Origin: Lycocorax pyrrhopterus obiensis
Lineage: Eukaryota; Chordata; Aves; Passeriformes; Paradisaeidae
Direction: 5' to 3'
Assembly (NCBI GenBank): GCA_014706295.1
Contig: JACSVZ010000007.1
Location: 47,072,975-47,136,974, forward strand
DNA length: 64,000 nt
Part shown: piece after piece, positions 38,147-50,381 of the stretch
Numbering within the stretch: position 1 is the first letter of the stretch
How the letters are laid out: each line of letters starts with the position of its first letter
The notes under the pieces: generated by a model
Told to the model about the DNA's origin: nothing
Database searches by the model: none
What the model saw: the letters and a program-made list of their open reading frames with translations, nothing else
Program-made: the position numbers and the translations under genes

Positions 38147-38282
38147 CTGCAGCCATGCATTATTAAAGGGGCAGCCCTGCTCTTTGGCCACTTTAATTTG
38201 TGCTGCAATGTCCAGTGGGACCATGACTGTCAGTCTGGTTACCTGGATGGCAGCATCTCTGGCAAGATTACCAGCATTGTAC
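38147..38282 (-). other. Candidate exon of an unrecognised gene or transcript
   Basis: On the minus strand a 136-nt segment lies between an acceptor (ATTGGCCCACAG) and a strong donor (CTGCAG then GTATGT). It is open throughout in one frame. It would complete a split codon with its first base, encode 45 residues beginning YNAGNLARDAAI and ending CPFNNAWLQ, and finish exactly on a codon boundary. The peptide has even, protein-like composition, with hydrophobic and charged residues interleaved, but I do not recognise the family. It starts about 720 bases downstream of the minus-oriented LTR. No partner exon in a compatible phase was found; an internal CAG-GTAACC could be an alternative donor. 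It may be a real exon, a relic or chance. Confidence 0.3.
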
Positions 38283-38997
38283 CTGTGGGCCAATATTGAC
38301 AAAATGACAATTATTTGTACTAAAACTAAGAAAACTTAAGCCTGACCAGTAGGTCATAGTTGAGAAATGCCAAAAATACAATCAGCTCATGCTTTTTCTC
38401 ACCTGAGAATATGAATATGCAACAGGTAAAACAGGTAATGAGGGGAGCACAGGTTCAGTTCTGCTCCTCTTGCTTTACCTGCCAAGTTAGTTACACACCT
38501 TCAAGGCTACGGGGTGCCAAACCACAGCTTCCACACCAGCACCGGGGAGCGGGAACAGGCTGCTTGGATCCTGATGGAAAACATAATCCATTTAGATTTC
38601 TAATTGGACTTGATTAGACATTTAGGCAACTTTTTTTTCAGTAGCAATTTAAATGAATTAGTTATATTTTCCAGCCTACTGAACAGATTGGACAAGCAAA
38701 TTGTGTGCTACCTTCACAGCACAGCGTGCCCCATCTGCAATGCCCGAGTCCTGTAGCTCCCTAAGGAAGCCTGGCCCCACCTCGGTGCCATGAAGGCAAG
38801 CTGCTCCCCAAGAGTCAGGGACCTCTCCAGCCAGGGCCCAGCCCCACAGTACCTGAGCAAGGTGAGCAAGGCAAACCTGCAGACAGTAGTCAGATTCTAC
38901 CAAGAATTCACATCTTATCAGGCAACACTGTGCTTATAAGGCAGCTCCAAAATCTTGCTGGGGAGCCAATCAGTGGATCAGAGCCAAGTTCAGTGAG

Positions 38998-39003
38998 GTA
39001 ACC
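38998..39003. repeat. Target-site duplication (GTAACC), left copy of the ERVK-like LTR
   Basis: Exact 6-bp repeat of 39637-39642, immediately outside the LTR end. Confidence 0.8.
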
Positions 39004-39636
39004 TATCGCTACCCGGGCTCTCTGCGGCTCCTGCGCTGGAGCGCGAGGCGCCGCGGTGTTCCACGAGCGTCTCGTTAGCGAAGCCGCTCAGCAGGATCAG
39101 ACACACACACACACTCACACGTGCACGCACAAAAGCACCGACAGCTTCAGTAGTATGAGTCGACAGCAAAGAGGCAGGAAGGGTCTTTGCACAGAGTCCC
39201 ACGGGAGCAGCGTATTGCTTCCACACCGTGAAGGATTTCAGGGGCAAAGACAAGAACAATGCAGAGTCCAGGTTTAAGTACCGGGGCAGAGGGAGCATCA
39301 GAGAGCAATGATCTGAGGGCACAGGGGCGGTACAAAGGCGGGACTAGGGAATGGGAGCCAGTGGGGAACTCTGAGGGAATGGCGAGGGGCAAAGGCCAAT
39401 AGGGGGAACCTGGAGTGGAGAACCTTCTAGGATATGAAACATATAAGGTAACAAGGGGTCTGGGCAGCCAACAGCCAGCCAGGAATGCAGAATTGGGGTA
39501 CATTACCATAACAGAACAAAGCATTCTGGGAGAGGTTTCTTTTCTTACTGTGACCGAGACATAAGTCTCTGGGACCAGGGACTGTCTTACCAGAGAACTC
39601 TTTGTCCCTTGTACCACAGGCTAACCGGTCACCACA
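39004..39636 (-). mobile_element. Solo LTR, probable ERVK-like (class II) endogenous retrovirus
   Basis: A 633-bp block is bounded by perfect 6-bp copies of GTAACC (38998-39003 and 39637-39642). On the minus strand it starts TGTGGTGACCGGTTAGCC and ends GGTAGCGATA; a single change from ACA to ATA would explain the imperfect 3' terminus. Within it are a CCAAT-type box (CCTATTGGCC on the minus strand, around 39396-39406), a TATA-like TACTTAAACC at 39271-39280, and a CpG-rich, GT-repeat-containing R/U5-like end at 39004-39160. A 6-bp duplication is typical of class II (ERVK/alpha-like) elements. No gag, pol or env remains adjoin it. The family was inferred from structure, not matched by search. 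Confidence 0.8.
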
Positions 39637-39642
39637 GTAACC
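39637..39642. repeat. Target-site duplication (GTAACC), right copy
   Basis: Exact repeat of 38998-39003, placed directly after the ACCACA that is the LTR's outer end on this strand. Confidence 0.8.
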
Positions 39643-42600
39643 AGGGCTGGATACAGCACGGTGATTGCTGGGCAGGTCCCCAGTGATGAGGCAGGTCTGT
39701 GGTCAGGCTGGGAAGTCAGTCTGTTGGTCAGGGTCTAGATCAACAGGGTCCTTGGGCAGGCAGAGGCACAGCTCAGGCTGAGCTAGAGAATGATACTTCT
39801 GTAGCATCACTCAGACACATTGACAGCCCAGGGCTCGGTTGAGCTGGGGCTCCTGAGTCCACAGGCAGGTGTGTAGGTGGAGACCCCAGATGAGGCTGGT
39901 CAGGCCCATTAAGGTGCCCTGACATTAATCTGATTGTGCAAGACAAACATTTGCATTTTTATTTCAGCAGGAACCTCAGTTTGGAGCTGGTGTTTGCTCA
40001 CGTCATGGAAAGAAACACTTCCTGTGCCGGAAAGGCTACAAAGAGAATGAAATGAGTATGCCAGGAGACTTTTATGTTTGAAAAGGATTTTGCCCTGAAG
40101 TATCCACCCTTGCACACCTGGGATGTGCTGACATTCATTTGGCACCAACCACCTTGGGTACCCACAGCCAGGGGTCCCATCAAGCAGTCTTTTGTCTTCC
40201 CCACAGCTTGAGTGGCATTATCTCTGAGAGGCTGAATGTTTTCCTCACCTGTTGCACCATCTCCCCACACTTCTTTGACATGTAACTAACTTCCACATCC
40301 AGACTCTGGGTTACAGAGTTCCAGTACAGGAGAGAACAAAAGCCTCTATTGCCAGAGATGACTAAAACTCAGTCAGATGAGCTGTGTACTTTTTAAATGA
40401 ATGATTTTTTACAATAAATTCACACAGTATTTGCTTTTGTGACAGAGAGCGAGACAAAAATGTGCAGTTTGAAAGTTCAAATTGAAAGATAGGCAGTGAG
40501 ATGTCTTGGATAATTTAGGGATTGGAAATGGGGTCTTTTTCATGAGTTCGTACATCAGCAGCAGATTGAGGAGATGAAACCTAGCAGTCTGGTAGGATTC
40601 ACTGGTAAGGAGATGCAGAAAAAACACACTGGCCCAGGTAAAAAAGTTGTCAGTGCAAGACCCTCTCAGCTTACTATCCTGTCCCCTGGCAGCCCCTTTG
40701 CATCCCTGCTCATGCTGCAGCTCCAGCTCTGTTCAACTCCCTATGCAGGGGTGGACGGAGCCTTTGCCCCAGAATTCTGACGCTTGCTCGCAAGAAAAAT
40801 TTCTGTCTTGGCAACAAACCCCTTCCCTTTGGCAGCCTGAGTTGGGCTGAGGCTCCAGGCTTTTTCTCCCTCCTAACCCTAACCTCAGCATTAGGAATGG
40901 GCTAAGTCTTCTCTGGCAAACCCTGGCCATGCCCCAGTAAGCAAAACTTCTGAGGGGCTAATCCTTCTGGCAACCCACCCTTTCCTTTGGCAGCCACTTT
41001 CAAGCTTCTCATTTTGTCTCAAAATCTGTATGTTAAAGTAACATGTCTTCTGTCTAAAATGAAACATGTTTGTCTTTTTATTTATATGCACATCAGACAG
41101 TTGTCCTCATAGCGAGCTCTCATGTATTTTAGTGGCATTTACAGTCTGCATGAATAAACAACTGGAGGCACTTGAAGGGATACAAGCTATGTCTGCCTTT
41201 GTCTGCCAAATAATCTTTTCTTCCGTCCCTGAACCCTGAACAAGAAAGTATTATAATTCTACCTTGCAAACACAGCCAGGCACAAGTTATTGCTTGGCTG
41301 TTTCAAGATGAATTGTTTAAAAAAAAAAAAAGATAAAAAATCTCCCAGCTTTTGAAAATAATGAATCCTTTCTTTGTGGCCACTGGTACTTACCCCTCAC
41401 ACAGGCCACCCAAAGCAGGCTACACCACCTGGCTGCTCCTGGCTCGCCGGCCATGCCTGGCTGCGCATCCTCAGCAGTGATTTGTCCTACAGACCGGGGT
41501 CCCCACGCGGTCCCTCCGGCCACTGCGAGCACCACTGTCCGTGGAGATGATATTACCAGAGCAATGGAGGTGACTGATTTGCTTCCAGTAAGACACATTG
41601 TCACAGACTATTAATTTTACTGCAGCCTCATTGGAAGGGAGTGGTAAAGCAGCAGGGCAAGCAAACAGCTCCTGTCAGCATGGGAGTAGTAAATGCCCAA
41701 ACAATCGGGCTTCTAGTCCACCGAATCTCAGCAGCCCCCTGATCTCACATTTGTTTACTCTCTAGTTTACGAGAGCAAACGCAATGCCTGTGTAAGGTGA
41801 GAGCTGTCAGATGAGAGGTCAGATGCGGCTGGGTTAAGTCAGTGGAATCTGTTTGCAAATAGCTGTTTTTAAAACAGAGATAATAAAAATGGTGAAAGTT
41901 CCTTAGTACCCAGATTTTGTGTTTGGAGCAGCCAGTCTGCCAGCACCTAGGATTGCCCAAAAGGAAGCAAAGCAGGATAGTGAGGAAGAAGAAAGGAGGA
42001 TGGAAACATGACTTTTCAGCAGGAGAGGTATATCCTAATACAGTACCTGGTACCTGGCTGATAATTCTCTCCCAAGTCATTCGAGTCCTCCATCCATCCC
42101 ACAGAGGTAATGGCCTTTAGCCTGAGGTTCAGTAAAGCCCTCCAGGCAGTTTTTTAGTGTCATTTAAGCTTGGTACCTGGGCGCAGAAGTCACACAGGGC
42201 GGTTGGGCACATGGTGAGGAGCAGACAGTGCTGGGACAGCAGGAGCTGTGGCACAGAACAGGCAGCCACAATGCTCTAGAGTGGGAAAAACACTTTAAAA
42301 GGTGCTGAGGGAGAAGTCCCTCATAAAGGAAAAAGTGCTAACAGAGACAAAGCCACATTGACTTCCTATATCAGATGCTGAGCACTTGCTTCTCATAGGG
42401 ATTCTCCCCAGTCCTTTCCCTACGTGCAACTCCTTTATGCCTCAGGTAGCACCAGGAACCTCCCATGCTGTCATCTCTTCCTTCTCAGCAGAGAGAAGGA
42501 GCTTTTCTTTCCATTGTCTTTTTTACCCTTTCCCCCTACCTTGCTTGCAAAGCCCAAAATGGCTGACTGAATGCTGTTTGCAGCCGTGCAGGCAATATTC

Positions 42601-44589
42601 CCCAAATCCATTTGTTTTGGCATGGTGGATCACCCACCAGACCTCACTGCAGCATGGCTCCTCACTGCTGTGCCAGGAGCAGACAGCAGGCACTGGCCAC
42701 AAGGAGCAGGAGTTCTGGCTCTCCTGATGGATGATCTGCTTCTTACAGTGGTGGAACAGGCAAAGCCAGTTGTATTTGATTATACTCCAGGTAGTGTGGC
42801 TTCTGTAAATGAGATGGTGAATGAACTAGGTTGGAATAAGCAAGTGTATTAATTAGTAGCCTGATAGCTGAATAAAGCTATTTTTAAAATCACTGAACAG
42901 CACTGCTCTTTACTGTGATTGCAGGGATTATGTAAGATGATGATTAAAACCAGGTCCCTGCATCACAGACTGATCCGTGTTTTAGAGATGAAAAAACAAA
43001 GCTGCAAAGGAAGGAGAGGAGACTGTACTATTTTAAAAGGTTCTCTGCCTGCCCTAATTAAGAGCAAAGCAGCCATGTCATCCACCTTTTCATTGTCATT
43101 CTAACTCATCCTACTTTTTCTATCATATTTTGCCAATAAGCCATTTATTTTTTAAGACTGAGTTCATACATACAGAAATGTCAGCTCAGGAGGGATCTGC
43201 TGCATCATCCCACAACACGTAGCCATTTTACAGGGTGTCCCTGATGCACAGCTTTTGCCTTCTATGATGCACCTACCAGGAGTGTTTTCCTCCTATTTGT
43301 TGATGTACTACCGCTCATTAAAAAAAGCAGGAAAAGTAAAATGTGGGCTACCTTTGTGTATTGTCTAACTGATTGAAAGCAGACAGATAAGGAGAAGTTG
43401 TATCTCTGCAGCAGGAAGATGCTGCATTTCAGGACCAAGCTAACAAAAAATATGCTGTTGTTTTCAATGATAGTTATTTGGGAAAAGCCTCTCGAAATTG
43501 ATTGTCATTAAAGACCTGGAGAGAACATTACTTATGATGATAAGCAGAGATTTTAAAATTTTGTTTACAGTCTCCTGCACTGTAATGCTCAGATTGCTAT
43601 ATATACACAATCATTATTTGATTCCTTACACCACAGTGAATAGCAGCTCTGCTGATCAAATATAAAGTGGCAACCAATCCTAATGTAAATAGAAATATAA
43701 ACAAACCCTGCAGATTTATAGCCAATAAAAATTATGTCAAACAGTATAAGATGAAAAGCAGAGTGTATGCTTGTTATTAAGTTTGACAGATGTTTGCTGT
43801 AGAGTGTTACCCATGAAGTTTCTCACCATTGTTAATCATCTCTACTTTATGACAAAGTTTAAAAACCCCTTAATTATCTTACATGGATTGAATGTGTCCA
43901 CTCATAGCATTGCACTGTGTTAAAGTTGAAGGTTTATTCCTTTCTTTAATTCCTTTTATTCCTTTTTTTAAGAAGCAGACATCACAGAATCAATTGTTAC
44001 TTCATTTCCTGGCATAACACAGGATCTGGAGCACAGAGAACAAAGCCTTTTGTTGTTATTTACATTCTCTCCCTTCTTTCTAGGCAACATCCCCAGCCAG
44101 CGTGCATTATGCCAACAGAAGGGGCTAATGCCACCTCTTCACAAGGGAGTCTGTAGTATCACATGCCGTTGTGTGAAGACAGGAATTTAACATGGAGGCC
44201 ACATGAACGTGGGCATTTTGTGTGTAACCATTTTGTGCAAGACACCCATGAAGCACCTGCCCTTGCAAGCAAGGTGGGTGAGCCTGGGGGCCCATGTTTC
44301 CCTCGAGTGCCCTGAGCTTGGTCTTCCTTGTTTATTCGTGTCCCTGGGGCTTGCACTGCTGGCCACAGAGCTGCTGAACCTCGGCAGGGATGAGAATACA
44401 GGGATGTCTGGATGGGGCCGTGCGTTAGATCCAGAGTCTCAGTGGAAAGCAGCCGGCCTGTGCTGCTTGGGCTGTGTGGACTTCTGTAGCCAAAATTTGC
44501 AGTGTAAAGCTCATAGGCCTCATATGCCCCACATTACACACCTACACAACCCCTTCTATTTCTACGTGGTGAGGAGGGGCAGGAGCCCT
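39643..44589. other. Intergenic, no gene recognised
   Basis: Mixed composition. The part next to the LTR (39643-39910) is GC-richer with repeated GGTCAGG and CAGG words. Nothing else could be named. Confidence 0.55.
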
Positions 44590-45200
44590 GCCATGCCACT
44601 CTGCCTAGGGACTGCTAAAGGGAAGACGTGAGGGCTGGGAGGACAGAGGCTGGTGGGTGCCCATACCAAGGGTCATGGGGGTGGGCTGGTGCTCTTCGTC
44701 TGCCCTTGCAGCCCCCGAGGGCACTCCCAGAGCGCAGCCATGGCACCTGCCCCTGTATGTTCCTCAGGGCCAGGGCAGGCCCTGAGCAGGCTGAACACCA
44801 TCATGGCTGAGGTGCTGAGGGACCGAGGTGCTGCAGTGACCAGGGGAGATGAGCTTTCAGCACAGGGGTGGCAGCATCGCCCATGTGGCAGCTGGCCAGG
44901 AGTGGGTCACAGCTGCTTTCAGCCCACTGAGGGCTGAGGTCAACAAAAAGGAGAGACCAAGCCACTGGGTGCCACTGGTATAGGCAGTCAGAGGGGTGGG
45001 GAGTGCTCCTCCTCAGATGTATTTTACAAAGGAACTGGCACACGGAGGTCTGCAGGAGACCCACCTGAGATCAGAAGGGATCTGTGCGCCCCTGAGGAAC
45101 CCACGCCAGGGCAGGAATTCCTGGAGTGGCTGCAGGCAGCCCATGCTGGAGCAGGGACACCCCTGAAGAAAGGGCAGCAGGAAGAGCTGGTACATAAATC
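44590..45200. other. GC-rich block of unknown origin, possibly eroded endogenous retrovirus
   Basis: It is richer in G and C than its surroundings, without CpG-island density. The stretch 45115-45165, with GGCTGCAGGCAGCCCATGCT and GGAGCAGGGACACCCC, resembles the GGAGCAGG-type repeats seen in avian ERVL internal 3' regions. Frames on both strands (44653-44937 plus, 44801-45064 minus) match no protein I know. The resemblance is weak. Confidence 0.2.
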
Positions 45201-46794
45201 ACCTTGCATTTTGACAAATCAAGCACAACCCATGGTGCAAATAAGGGTACTGAGTCTGGAGAGGAGGTAGGACAGGTGTTTATACAGTGTTTGGTTGTCT
45301 ATGGCCTTTCTAAATAGCTAAATGAATGATCAGAAGTATGTATTAATCGGCAGTGAAGTAAAACTCACCACTTGAACTGTTTTGCCCATACCAGGTAAAT
45401 TGCAGTTGAAGTCGGTAGCACAGCTGGCATTCAGAGTATCTCTGATAGAATGCCTGAGCTAAATGGCTTAAGACCCTTCTGCAATGCCCTATGCTGAAAG
45501 AAGCCCACGACCGGCCTCTTGGCAGGCTCGCTGGCTTGTACATGTTCTGTGGAGACTGCAGGTCTCCCTGCACTCTACACACGTCACTGCGGATCCATCC
45601 ACTGACTGCTGCGTGATCCTTGCCTAACGGGCGGCAGATGGGAGCGGGGAGCCATTAGAGGAAATGGTTCAGAGCACAGTTAAGTGGTTTTGCCTTCTCA
45701 TCAGTCTACTCTCGTCTCATCTCCTCAGCCAAGTTTGTTCTCTCCTTGTTCAATTGCAGCAGCAGTGGGCACCAAGGATAGGTTACAAACAAACTTTTCC
45801 AGGCAATACATGGAAGTAGCAATTGCCTGGACAGATATTGAGCCTGGGCACTTTTATGCTCTTTTGTGTGTATCTCAGACATTCGCTTCCTCTGCCCCAC
45901 TTTCTCCTGGGACCTGTTTACATAGATCTTGTCCCTCAGAAGCCTAGTGCAGCACTCTCCCATACCAACCACTCTGGATGGCATCAAGACAAGAGAGGGG
46001 GACACTCTCAGGTCAGCAGAGTGCCAGCTTCAGCAGCCATACATTCTCATTACATGGCTGAGAAACCACACTCCTCTGCTTCAGGAGCATTTCAAACCCG
46101 CTGTGAGAAAGTTCGATGGAAGAACTGGGCAACTTTCTTTCCTCTCAATCCTTTTCAAAGTTAACCTACAGATATTTAGGGCTGTTAACAGAACACTTTC
46201 AAAAGACAGGGTCTGAGGAATGGTGTGATTTATAAGATTTTACTATTCAGTTTAACTGGAGAAAGCTACGAGACCATTAAAATTTTTTATACCCCCTATT
46301 AGTCATTCTCTGAAGAGAATCCTTTTGCACTGTTTTCTTCAACTCTAGACTTAGGCAGGAGGATTGATGCACAGATTACAAAGCTATGTTTTTCAGGATG
46401 TTATAGATATGCCATTAGACATTTTATTACTGGATCTCTCCTGATTGTTGCTAACTAAAAAAAAAAAAAAAAAAAACCACCAAAACCAAAAACCCCCTAA
46501 CAATTCCCAATGAATTCAGCTTTGTTTCTGGGCTGCAAAACTGATGAGACAGGAAGATCAGACCCTAACTTAACATCAGTTTAGTTTGTCTAGCCATTTG
46601 CACATGACGGGAGATTAACAGGAGCTGGTATCTACAGCAGTGAAGATACAGGCAACATCCCACAAGGGCCAGAACTACTTAATAATGAAGGAATTAATTT
46701 GTTAAAAAAAACCAAACCAAAACAACCACTGTTGTTCCGTCTTAATACATGGGCATATTCTGAAACCAATATTCACACAAATACACTTGTTCAA
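45201..46794. other. Intergenic spacer past the inferred FOXN3 end
   Basis: No gene recognised. It contains the poly-A run at 46456-46476. Confidence 0.5.
46456..46476 (+). repeat. Poly-A run followed by A/C-rich tail
   Basis: About twenty A bases followed by CCACCAAAACCAAAAACCCC. It might be the tail of a retroposed fragment, but no matching element body was recognised on its left side. Confidence 0.8.
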
Positions 46795-46813
46795 TTGATG
46801 CAACTCAGTAATT

Positions 46814-46819
46814 TTTATT
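46814..46819 (-). terminator. FOXN3: Candidate distal polyadenylation signal of FOXN3
   Basis: This is AATAAA on the minus strand, in the context TTGCAATAAAAATTAC. About 20-35 bases further on in the transcript direction is a GT-rich element containing GTGTATTTGTGTG. A UGUAAAUA motif (Pumilio type) lies about 55 bases upstream at 46874-46881. The hexamer and downstream element are seen; actual use is inferred. Confidence 0.5.
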
Positions 46820-46873
46820 GCAACTGGAAGACAATACATCACAGAAACTTTATGGTAGGTTTTGGGAAAGTGT

Positions 46874-46881
46874 TATTTACA
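46874..46881 (-). promoter_or_regulatory. Pumilio-type UGUAAAUA motif in the putative 3' UTR
   Basis: TATTTACA on the plus strand reads UGUAAAUA in the FOXN3 transcript, an exact match to the UGUANAUA consensus of PUM proteins. It lies close to the candidate distal poly(A) signal. An eight-base motif can occur by chance in AT-rich sequence. Confidence 0.3.
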
Positions 46882-48847
46882 ATAATAATTGATGAAATAG
46901 TTTGTCTTTGGCAATATGATTACACATCAAGAAAATGTAAAATGCAAGTATGCCTCTAAATCAACAATTTCATATTTCCTAAAGATCAGCTGATTGCACT
47001 TGCCTTCGGACTGCTCATTTAGGTAAACACAAATACAACTTAACATCACTGCTCATTCCCCATCACAGTTCGTATTTTAATATTGATGAAATTGGCAGTT
47101 TCAGACGCCAAGTACAGGAAAAAAAATTGGCTTATCACTGTACTAAATTAACTTATTGGCCAGTTAAGGTCCTGTGACCCTTAAGCATTGATACTAAATC
47201 TCTTGGTCTTTTGATTGCTTTATCACTTTTTCTGTAAAACAAAATACTTCAGAAATTACAGATCAGAGTATAAAAAAATGTACAAGTTCATAATGCTTTT
47301 CATACACACACAAATCATTCCCCCCAACATTTTACATCATGGCAGTTTTAAGTAGTGAGTGTGAATGATGCAGGCATGGAACTGGTTATCAGATACAGGT
47401 ATGACTTTCAATTGCTGTCTCACACACATACTCAGGAAATGTACAATGCTCTAGTAACTTAAAAATGTACTCAAGTTCAATGTCATCCAAACAAAAAAAA
47501 GAAGGTCTTGGGATTTCAGGCCAGAGTAAACAAATGAAAAAGATTCCCATTTCTAGATTGTCAGCCATTCCAGAGTCCAGCATGTAGTTTTAGTATTCGG
47601 TAAAATCCCTTCTAGCCCTAAAGGCCAGCACAAGCTGTCATTTATCCCTTAAACCCTCGGATGATGAGCTCCTGTAACTGCTGGCCTGATCCAAAGCCTA
47701 ACAAAATCCACTGAAACTAAAGAAGTGAAACAAAACCCCCTTCCACTGACTGTGAAAGGATGTTACATCAGGTCTATATTCCCCTCTTTGCAAAAGGAAA
47801 TGTGATACAGTAGAAAAACCATTACATAGCTTCAGATAAATACACCTTGTTTTCAATGCCAAAACAAAACTGAAACTCCCCAAACCAGGAAAGGCTACTT
47901 ATTAGAACAACTCAAAAGTGACCTTTAAAACATTTCTGGTTTTAAATGTATACCAGCAAAATACAGCACCATAGACACATTAGGTTGAGACTTTTTTTTT
48001 TTTGGTCAGTGAAGCTAGTACTTGTTTGCTGAACTGTGGAAGAATTAGAAGGTCATGTACATGATCAAAGATAAAGCAACCCAGCTGACAAGTCTCTGCT
48101 TAATTCAAGAATAACCAGTACTAAAAATAAAAATGCAAAAATAAAAACCCCTAATAAACCACCATCAATTAATACTTTCTAAATAAAAGGGGATCAACAG
48201 ATGAATTCACAAATGTATGCAGATTTATACAGAACACCGAATGTTGTGTGTAAATCCTTATAAACTTCATCTCAAAACAGAAACACACAAAATGTATAGT
48301 TTGACTTACACATCCCATTTCAAAGGAAAAGAGACATCATTACAACTTGGTAACTGTGCTAATTGCAATATAAACCAAACAGAAATTCAGAGTTTGGCAG
48401 GTAACTAAGAAGAGGGTTATCACTTAGGTTATATAGCAAAGTGTTGATGTATATTACATAGAGTAGTATAAATAATAAAAAAGTATTATTTAAATTAGAT
48501 CACAGTGCTGCATTATGTGCATAACAGTGTTTGATATATTACTGGAGGGCTGTGAAGAACACTACTAAAACTTAACTGGTCAGACGGTCAACACCGATAC
48601 TCTGTTACAATCAGGAGGACGCATGGTTCAAATGCTCTTTTGGTGGCAAAGTCAAGAAAACGTTTTAAAATATTTCCTATAAAATATGCCAATGAGCTAT
48701 TCAGGCAGTAGTGATGTGCCCAAAGGAGCTGGGTTTGCATTCTCCATGAAGTGAAGTAAATTGCATTGGAAATGCATTCTCTCAGTAGTTTTATTCTAAT
48801 CCTGGAGCACAGGAGAGTAATGTTTTCAAAAAACCTCAGATTGTGCA

Positions 48848-48941
48848 CTCTCAGGCACATGGTGTGATTCTTGGGGTGTCCTGTGCAGGGCCAGGAGTCA
48901 GATGGGTCCCTTCCAACACAGCGTATTTTATGATTCTACGA
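48848..48941 (+). mobile_element. CR1 LINE 3'-end fragment
   Basis: It contains CTCAGGCACATGGTGTGA, the TTGGGGTGTCCTGTGCAGGG block, GGGTCCCTTCCAAC and a TTATGATTCTACG tail. These match the 3' end of the CR1 copy at 305-820, with a short deletion after CCAGGAGT. It sits inside the putative FOXN3 3' UTR and points against FOXN3 transcription. Confidence 0.85.
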
Positions 48942-50348
48942 TCTACCTCTTTATATGGATTGGAATGGGAGCCAAAATCTCAGTTAAAATAAGTTACGCT
49001 ACCAAGAAACCAGGACGAAGTGTTGTTTTGGTAATTTTATCCATGGTGCCATTTGGTGTACAATTTAGGATTTCATTCTCTGCTAAAGTATGTCAATGTA
49101 TCTCTACCTCACTCCAGTGAAGAATGCAGCCTCCAGCTTTTTTCTGTATCTTTTCCACAGGTAGACAGTAATTCGGCTGAACACTGGGAGCCAATGTATC
49201 TCCTCTGGGATTCCCTTCTCCTGTTAAGGTATGAGAGGAACCAGAATATGAACCTCAAATCAATTGCTGGAGAGAAGAGAGCAGTCTCAGGACAGTTCTC
49301 TAGTCCTACAGGGCAAGCCTCCTCGCTCCCACATTCGGCTTTTCAGCTGTAAAGCCCTGTGATCTTCATAGAACTACTGCCAGTTTTGCCAGGAGAAGAT
49401 CAGAAGCAGACTGCTTTCAGAAACAGCTATGGGATGATAAATTTAAGCTGTTCAGGACCTGTGCTTGCATTTTTAAATGCAAGGAGAATCTGCACCAAAA
49501 TGCAGTAGGACATCCAGCTGCTTGCAGAATGCAAGCATGATCAGCAGATTTCCCCTCCCTGGAGACGCCGGTGAAATCTGTTTATGGCATTAGCTCTGGC
49601 CTGCAAGAGTTTCTTGCTGCAAAAGGCATATTCCAAAGGAACCCGCCATGAAGTCCAGCAACCCTTACAATTCATGCCTATGTGAAACTTGTCACTGAAT
49701 ACTTGCTGACCTAGCCCCCACCTGTCTTGGAGAAACATTAATTTGGCAATACTGATAGAGTGAGAAGAATAGACAGTTAGAGATTTGACAACTTCTCACC
49801 CCAAAATGGCTTAGAAGGAAAGCCAACAAGCAAAACCACACCACCTCATATCTGGCAAGTGAGAGAGTTTGTAATACAGTACAATTACCACTCTGTTTTG
49901 ACATCATTCAGTTGAAGTAAAGACAACTCGATTAAAAGCCAACATTGTATTTCTTGGAAAACAAATCAATTTCAGTTCTTACAAAAAAAAAAAGAGAACT
50001 TCTCTGATGGAGTAGAACCAGTTCTGACAAAGTTGCCATTGTCAGCCAGGCACAAATATGGTTTAAAAGGTGACTCCTAAATATTTTATACAATCCAAAT
50101 TACGTAGTTCTCATCAACAGTCAGAGTAAGCATCAATAAGGACAAGTTGTTTTTAAACTCCAAAAATAATCCATTGATGGCAGCCCAAACTGCTGGTTCC
50201 TGAACATAACTTTGTAAAATCCTATCAAAGAATACCTCCCTAGCAGATCAGACCAGGAGAAACAAATTTTACATGAAAATAGATGCTTGCTAACATTTTA
50301 GGCTTACCAGCAAGTATATAGAGGAGTTGTTGAAGTCTTACATAGGTG

Positions 50349-50381
50349 TTATATATATATATATATATCTATATATATATC
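50349..50381. repeat. (TA)n simple repeat
   Basis: An alternating AT run, interrupted by two C bases (ATCTATAT), lies inside the putative 3' UTR. It is self-complementary and likely to vary in length between individuals. Confidence 0.85.

Noticed and set aside
38676..38903. Minus-strand frame with acceptor- and donor-like edges, considered as the exon upstream of 38147-38282
   Set aside because: Its donor would leave phase 0, while the candidate exon needs two bases from the previous exon. The phases do not join.
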